Source: a virus. Taken from it: 23,631 nt of DNA. The DNA is taken from positions 1 through 23,631 of IMG/VR virus record IMGVR_UViG_3300044614_002922. One strand, written 5' to 3'. A model generated the notes under the pieces. The model made no database searches, was not told where the DNA came from, and saw only the letters and a list, made by a program, of their open reading frames with translations. Positions within the stretch are counted from its first letter, which is position 1. The number at the start of each line of letters is the position of its first letter. Made by a program: the position numbers and the translations under genes. Shown piece after piece: positions 19,031 through 23,631 of the stretch.

Positions 19031-22000
19031 ATGGCAAGAAAAATTTTAAGCTTAACAGATATTCAATTTGTACCAGGCACAGGAACATTAACTATTCCTA
19101 AGCTAATTCGCAGAGAAAAATTACTGTTAATTACAAATACAACACATAACAAGATTGTCTACAATTTTGCTGATCCTGCCCTAGGTCTATATAGCCATTC
19201 TTTTAGCACTCCTGTCTCAGACCCATATCATGATGCCGCACACGGAAAAACAATATTAGTATTAAAGTACAACACATCTACAATGTTGCCAACAGATGAC
19301 TGGCAAATTGTTTATGATACAGAAAATGAAATTTTTGAGCCAGCCGATTATATGACGGATGCGGTAGGAAAGCTTCGTACAGCAAACCCTGTATCTCTTA
19401 TTGATACCGACTTTGAATACGGTATCCAGAACTCTAAGTGGGAAACCCTTACAATGATTCAAAATTATCCAGGCTTCTTTGGAAGATCAACTGGAGGAAA
19501 CGCAATTGATATTCAGTTAATCCAAGGAAATGGAGTTGCTCCTTTATCTACAATAACTGTTACATGTAACTCTCCACACGGATTAAGCTCAGGAGATGTT
19601 ATATCTGTTCAGGAAACAACTTCAGATAACGCAGACGGAACATTTTTATGTTTCCCAACAGGAGCAACAACTTTTACATATACTGCAAAAGGAGTTGTTA
19701 ATGGACCGATTCAAGATGGAACATTAACATCAATTTATGGCGGAGGAATTTTTGACAATGCTCATATCATGGGCGGAGTTGTTGGTCAGCTAGGTTCATT
19801 TTCTGCAGTATCAGACCAAGCGACACCTTCAAGAATTACAATTGTTTCACCAAAGCCACACGGACTTCTTCCAGGAACACCAGTCCTTGTTACACAAAAA
19901 GAAGGAAGCAATTTCTTTGGAAGCTTCTTTATTGACACTGTAGATACACCAAACTCAATGTCGTTTATGGCAAATGGGCAAATTAATAACCCAATCAACA
20001 CGATTGATCAAGGATTTTATGCAAAGCCTGAAGGATATGTAAATCATAGACCTCATGATGGCGGAGTTATTATGTCTACAGGAAACAATGTGTGCGGTAC
20101 TCAGACAATGCGTCAAACACGCAGATATTTTAGATACCAGTCTGGAAAGTCAATTCAGTTCTCAACAGGAACAAAGTTTACACCTACATTCCAGGTAGAA
20201 TATTTAGCGTCTACTGGATTAGTTCCAGGTTCACAAGACATAACTGTAACTACACTTAATTCCCACAATTTACAGCCAGGTGCTTATGTTAAAATTGAAG
20301 GAACAGAAACTTCTGGAACATACAATCCATTTAATGGAATTCACCTTGTAACAGCAATTATTGATGCTACAACATTTAAGTATAACGTTGTATTTACAGA
20401 AACACTATCAGCAATTGATCAAATTCCAGGCGGAGTAAATGTTTTTGCTACGGCATACATTTGGAAGGGCGCATCAACAAGAGCTGGTCTTTACTCAGAG
20501 CAGGATGGTTTCTTCTTTGAATATGACGGACAAGGAATATTTGCTTGTCGTCAATGGTCAACACAGGTTCTTAGAGGAAATGTGTCAGTAACTAAATTTA
20601 ACTCAACAGTAACAGGAAACGGAACAATCTTTAGAAAACAATTGGTTTCAGGAGATAAAATTGTAATCCGTGGACAGTCTTACAGAGTTCTTCAAATTGC
20701 ATCAGACTCTTCTTTAACAATAGCCCCAGCTTATCGTGGAGCAAGCCAGACAAGCGTAAAGGTTCGCAAGACTCAAATCATTAAAGTTAAGCAGTCAGAA
20801 TGGAACCTAGACAAGTTTGATGGAAGCGGTCCATCAGGACACGTATTTGACCCATCAAAGATGCAGATGACTTACATCGATTATTCTTGGTATGGAGCAG
20901 GAACAATTAGATACGGATTTAGAGGCCAAGGTGGAAAGATCACATGGTGTCATGAAATTTCTAACAACAATAATAATCTTGCAGCATATCAAAGATCAGG
21001 TAACTTGCCTGCAAGATATGAAGCAATTAATGAGCCGACAAAGTTTTCAAAGCTAGTTGCAGGCGGAACGGCAGTAAGAGGATCAAATCTTCTTCCACAA
21101 GATACAGTAATGTATGTCGATAACGTAGACTACTGGCCATCAAGCGGATTTATTAGAATTCAAGATGAAAATTATTGTGAAATTGCACGGTATACTTCAA
21201 TTGGTGCATACAGCAATACTGCAAAAGGTTATGCTATGAATCTTATTCGTAGACAGCCTTATGTAACATATTATGCAGGATCTGCTTATAGCCTTAACGG
21301 AACATATGTAGCAGCTACATTTAGACCAGACGGAACTATTCCTGGTGGATCTGGATCTGCACAAGTTTCAGTTCAGGTTATTTCTCAAGAATGTGCTCCA
21401 GTTATGAGCCACTGGGGATCCTCAGTAATTATGGACGGAGGCTTCGATGATGATGCTTCCTTTATCTTTACAGCTGGTATGCAGAGATACTTACAGGTCG
21501 GTGGATCTGGATCTGTTTCAGCAACAATTGTTTCAAGAGTAAGATCATCAGGAGTTGCAACAATTACAACTTCAGCACCTCACTCATTACTTGCAGGATA
21601 TAATGCGGTAGTCTCAGGTGTAAACGATGTATCTATAATTACATACAAGCAGCTATCTAACAACCAAGCAAGTCTTACAACATCTGTTGCTCACAAGCAC
21701 AGGGTTGGACAAACAGTTGTTGTAACTGGAGTTGACAATGTATTTAACGGTACATGGACAATTACTGGAGTTACATCTACAACGTTCTTGTTTACTAGAG
21801 CTTCAAGCAATATACCGTTCCAAGCGGTGTCAGCATTTAACAGCCCAAGCGCTGTAACTTCAAGCTTTTATAATGGAACGTTCTTAATTAATAACGTTAC
21901 CTCAAATACAATTTCATATGCTGTTGCTCAGCCAGATGAGACTTCATCTGCAGTTAATCCAAATGGAGCAGTAACCCAGGTCTTTGGAGCAACACAGCAG

Positions 22001-22537
22001 GCACGTCCCCTAATTTCACTTAGAGTTGCACCTTCTGCCGATAATGGTACGGGTCGTAACTTTGGTCTTCGTGAATTGTCAAATAACATGCAGTTAAAAC
22101 TTTACAGCGTTAACATTCTTGCACAGGGTCAGTTCCTTGTTGAAGGAATTCTAAACGCACAGTCCTTAAACGGTGTGAACATTCCAAGTGCATGGGCAGA
22201 TTCAAGAGTAGGATCTGGATCACTTGCACAAATTATTTATCACGATGGAACGGGAACACCAGGATCTCCAGTTCTTTCTCCTACAAATACAGTTTCTGGA
22301 GGAGACCGTGTGTTTGCTTTCTACACAGATAACGGTGGAGGTACAAACTACTCTGTTACACGTATCGATCTTACAAAAGCAAGAGACCTAGGAAACTCTA
22401 TTCTAAATGGAGACGGCAGCGTTGCCACACCAGGTTTCCCAAATGCCCCAGACATCCTTACAATCGTTGCTACAAATCTTGGTTCTTCAGCAGCCAACAT
22501 TTCAGCAGTGCTTGCATGGACGGAAGCGCAGGCGTAA
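19031..22537 (+). CDS. Large virion structural protein with PHGL-type repeats (1168 aa)
   Basis: The largest gene. It contains at least five copies of a beta unit with the pattern 'T-x-x-x-(P/S)HxL-x-x-G-x-x-V-x-V' (near residues 175, 270, 405 and two around 800-870). A separate SVTKFNSTVTGNGTIFRK...IAPAYRG unit occurs near 518-570. The central region (QTMRQTRRYFRYQSGKS, GLYSEQDGFFFEYDGQG, IDYSWYGAGTIRYGFRGQGG, AYQRSGNLPARYE) resembles a large structural protein that I recall from T4-like cyanophages. No catalytic motif is seen. AGGAG lies 10 nt before the ATG. It is probably a baseplate or tail-fibre-network component; the exact position in the virion is not known. Confidence 0.8.
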   Translation: MARKILSLTDIQFVPGTGTLTIPKLIRREKLLLITNTTHNKIVYNFADPALGLYSHSFSTPVSDPYHDAAHGKTILVLKYNTSTMLPTDDWQIVYDTENEIFEPADYMTDAVGKLRTANPVSLIDTDFEYGIQNSKWETLTMIQNYPGFFGRSTGGNAIDIQLIQGNGVAPLSTITVTCNSPHGLSSGDVISVQETTSDNADGTFLCFPTGATTFTYTAKGVVNGPIQDGTLTSIYGGGIFDNAHIMGGVVGQLGSFSAVSDQATPSRITIVSPKPHGLLPGTPVLVTQKEGSNFFGSFFIDTVDTPNSMSFMANGQINNPINTIDQGFYAKPEGYVNHRPHDGGVIMSTGNNVCGTQTMRQTRRYFRYQSGKSIQFSTGTKFTPTFQVEYLASTGLVPGSQDITVTTLNSHNLQPGAYVKIEGTETSGTYNPFNGIHLVTAIIDATTFKYNVVFTETLSAIDQIPGGVNVFATAYIWKGASTRAGLYSEQDGFFFEYDGQGIFACRQWSTQVLRGNVSVTKFNSTVTGNGTIFRKQLVSGDKIVIRGQSYRVLQIASDSSLTIAPAYRGASQTSVKVRKTQIIKVKQSEWNLDKFDGSGPSGHVFDPSKMQMTYIDYSWYGAGTIRYGFRGQGGKITWCHEISNNNNNLAAYQRSGNLPARYEAINEPTKFSKLVAGGTAVRGSNLLPQDTVMYVDNVDYWPSSGFIRIQDENYCEIARYTSIGAYSNTAKGYAMNLIRRQPYVTYYAGSAYSLNGTYVAATFRPDGTIPGGSGSAQVSVQVISQECAPVMSHWGSSVIMDGGFDDDASFIFTAGMQRYLQVGGSGSVSATIVSRVRSSGVATITTSAPHSLLAGYNAVVSGVNDVSIITYKQLSNNQASLTTSVAHKHRVGQTVVVTGVDNVFNGTWTITGVTSTTFLFTRASSNIPFQAVSAFNSPSAVTSSFYNGTFLINNVTSNTISYAVAQPDETSSAVNPNGAVTQVFGATQQARPLISLRVAPSADNGTGRNFGLRELSNNMQLKLYSVNILAQGQFLVEGILNAQSLNGVNIPSAWADSRVGSGSLAQIIYHDGTGTPGSPVLSPTNTVSGGDRVFAFYTDNGGGTNYSVTRIDLTKARDLGNSILNGDGSVATPGFPNAPDILTIVATNLGSSAANISAVLAWTEAQA

Positions 22538-22540
22538 AAA

Positions 22541-23209
22541 ATGCCAGATTACTCAACATTAACGACGCAGATTAATCAGTTTAAAACAGCAGCAACTGCT
22601 TTAATGACTAATGCAAATGATCCGTTAAATGCAAATGAGCTACAGCTTGTTGGAGCGGCATTAAATCAGATGGGAAATACTCTAGGCGTTGCAGATATTA
22701 ACAATGCCACTACAGATGCTATAGCAGTAATTAATTCTACAAAGGATGCTGCAGTAACAGCATTTAACACAGGAACTAATGGAACAAGATTAACAGATGC
22801 AGAAGCAGACATTGTAGACCTGCAGGGAAGAACAACAAATATTGAAGGATTTGTTAATACAAACTCAGTTCAGTATACAACTCTTCAGTCTACAGTTTCT
22901 GCTCTTCAGACATCGTTGTCCACAGTCCCTTTGTCTTGGCGAATTGCTACAATAAATACTACAGCATTAAATAATGAAAGAATATTTGTAAATCAAGGCG
23001 GGATAACAGTAACACTTCCATTCAGCCCTACACTGGGATATACTGTTCAAATAGTTGATATGACTTTAGCCGCAGCTACAACTAACTGGACAATTGGAAG
23101 AAATACCGAAAAGATTCAGGGACTTGCAGAAGATCTTATAGTCAACGTAAATGGAGCAAAAATAACTTTAGTTTATACAGATGCAGTGAAAGGATGGGTA
23201 CTAACATAA
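22541..23209 (+). CDS. Coiled-coil fibre protein with C-terminal beta tip (222 aa)
   Basis: The first ~135 residues are helical and heptad-like (LTTQINQFKTAATALM, AEADIVDLQGRTTNIEGFV, TLQSTVSALQTSL), typical of trimeric coiled coils. The C-terminal ~85 residues are beta-rich (ATINTTALNNERIFVNQGGITVTLP, VQIVDMTLAAATTNWTIGRN, EDLIVNVNGAKITLVYTDAVKGW), a receptor-tip-like domain common in phage fibre proteins. It starts 3 nt after the 1168-residue gene and its stop overlaps the next ATG. It is probably another fibre or baseplate-associated protein. Confidence 0.75.
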   Translation: MPDYSTLTTQINQFKTAATALMTNANDPLNANELQLVGAALNQMGNTLGVADINNATTDAIAVINSTKDAAVTAFNTGTNGTRLTDAEADIVDLQGRTTNIEGFVNTNSVQYTTLQSTVSALQTSLSTVPLSWRIATINTTALNNERIFVNQGGITVTLPFSPTLGYTVQIVDMTLAAATTNWTIGRNTEKIQGLAEDLIVNVNGAKITLVYTDAVKGWVLT

Positions 23210-23631
23210 TGGCACTTTTTTCAGCTTTAAATATTCCAACAACAGGAGTGTCGGTGGCCAGCTTAGGAATTACAGCAGCATCATTAGGAATTCAAAGTGG
23301 TCTTAATTCAGTACTTCCAGAAGTAACTGATGGTTCAAGAAGACCATATTCTATCCCATCTATTTATTCTGTTAACATGCGTGGAAATGCAATGTTTAAC
23401 AACTACTCATGGGACAACTCAGACGACTGGACAAGCTTTCATACATATCTAACAGGTACACAGCCATGGGATGCTGAAAGAGCATTTTGGCATGCACTCG
23501 GTGGATATAGAAATATGAATGAAAATAGAAAATCTTATTGGTCAGCAGCTTACAAGCGTCTAGACTATGCAACAAATAACATGTGCGGTACTTCAAATTC
23601 ACGTATGCACACATGGCCTAGAACTACATGC
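23209..23631 (+). CDS. Virion-associated protein, partial (5' 141 codons)
   Basis: The ATG overlaps the preceding stop (TAATG). The ORF stays open to the end of the window. The N-terminus is hydrophobic and Ala/Gly/Ser-rich (NIPTTGVSVASLGITAASLGIQSGL). The visible remainder is polar and aromatic (NNYSWDNSDDWTSFHTY, AERAFWHALGGYRNMNENRKSYW), and CGTSNSRMHTWPRT is near the end. I do not recognise the domain. Context suggests another structural protein. The 3' end is missing. Confidence 0.65.
   Translation, partial: MALFSALNIPTTGVSVASLGITAASLGIQSGLNSVLPEVTDGSRRPYSIPSIYSVNMRGNAMFNNYSWDNSDDWTSFHTYLTGTQPWDAERAFWHALGGYRNMNENRKSYWSAAYKRLDYATNNMCGTSNSRMHTWPRTTC

Overview
The window is a compact, AT-rich stretch of a tailed double-stranded DNA phage (Caudoviricetes). 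The evidence is a long run of tail-fibre, collagen-like and other virion genes, a signal-peptide lysozyme, a holin-like protein, a phage-style class II ribonucleotide reductase and a tRNA gene, with almost no intergenic space. The 1168-residue virion protein and the small RPWDLFNP zinc-ribbon protein resemble proteins I associate with T4-like (cyano)myoviruses. Several genes start exactly 6 nt after a TATAAT-like -10 element, which is the architecture of leaderless mRNAs and is common in Actinobacteria. A low-GC aquatic actinobacterial host is therefore a reasonable guess, but only an inference.

Layout. 41-1844 (+): tRNA-Ile(UAU), a leaderless zinc-ribbon microprotein, a DUF6065-like protein and a luciferase-like (SsuD-type) flavin monooxygenase. 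1813-2290: two divergent leaderless promoters drive a proline-rich microprotein (-) and three overlapping genes for tiny membrane proteins (+). 2291-2495: an intergenic segment that can fold into nested stem-loops. 2496-3538: a second DUF6065-like protein (+) converging with a small leaderless virion-like protein (-). 3571-5841 (-): a tightly overlapping operon with a TTGACA-N18-TATGAT promoter, encoding lysozyme, a Cys-containing small protein, a third DUF6065-like protein and three small proteins, ending at a hairpin terminator. 5936-8245 (+): adenosylcobalamin-dependent ribonucleotide reductase and an EF-hand/holin-like protein, each with an extended -10 promoter and hairpins in the leader. 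8267-8298: a perfect terminator hairpin whose loop contains the next -10. 8315-13135 (+): fibre/adhesin genes ending with a PASTA / NPGF-repeat / Hint-domain protein. 13116-16210 (+): a GNAT-like protein, two intact and two apparently degenerate 2-oxoglutarate/Fe(II) oxygenase-fold proteins, and a zinc-ribbon protein. 16247-23631 (+): a large modular fibre, a collagen-like protein, the 1168-residue virion protein, a coiled-coil fibre protein and a partial gene running off the end.

How the parts may work together. The right half builds the adsorption apparatus, and the oxygenase cluster embedded in it may modify these proteins; the Pro-Gly-rich NPGF repeats just upstream are the most obvious candidate substrate. 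The Hint domain has an intein-like C-terminus (His-Asp-Ser) whose Asp codon shares its G with the start codon of the next gene. The left half carries lysis, nucleotide metabolism and a set of enzymes of unknown purpose (the monooxygenase and three DUF6065-like paralogues).
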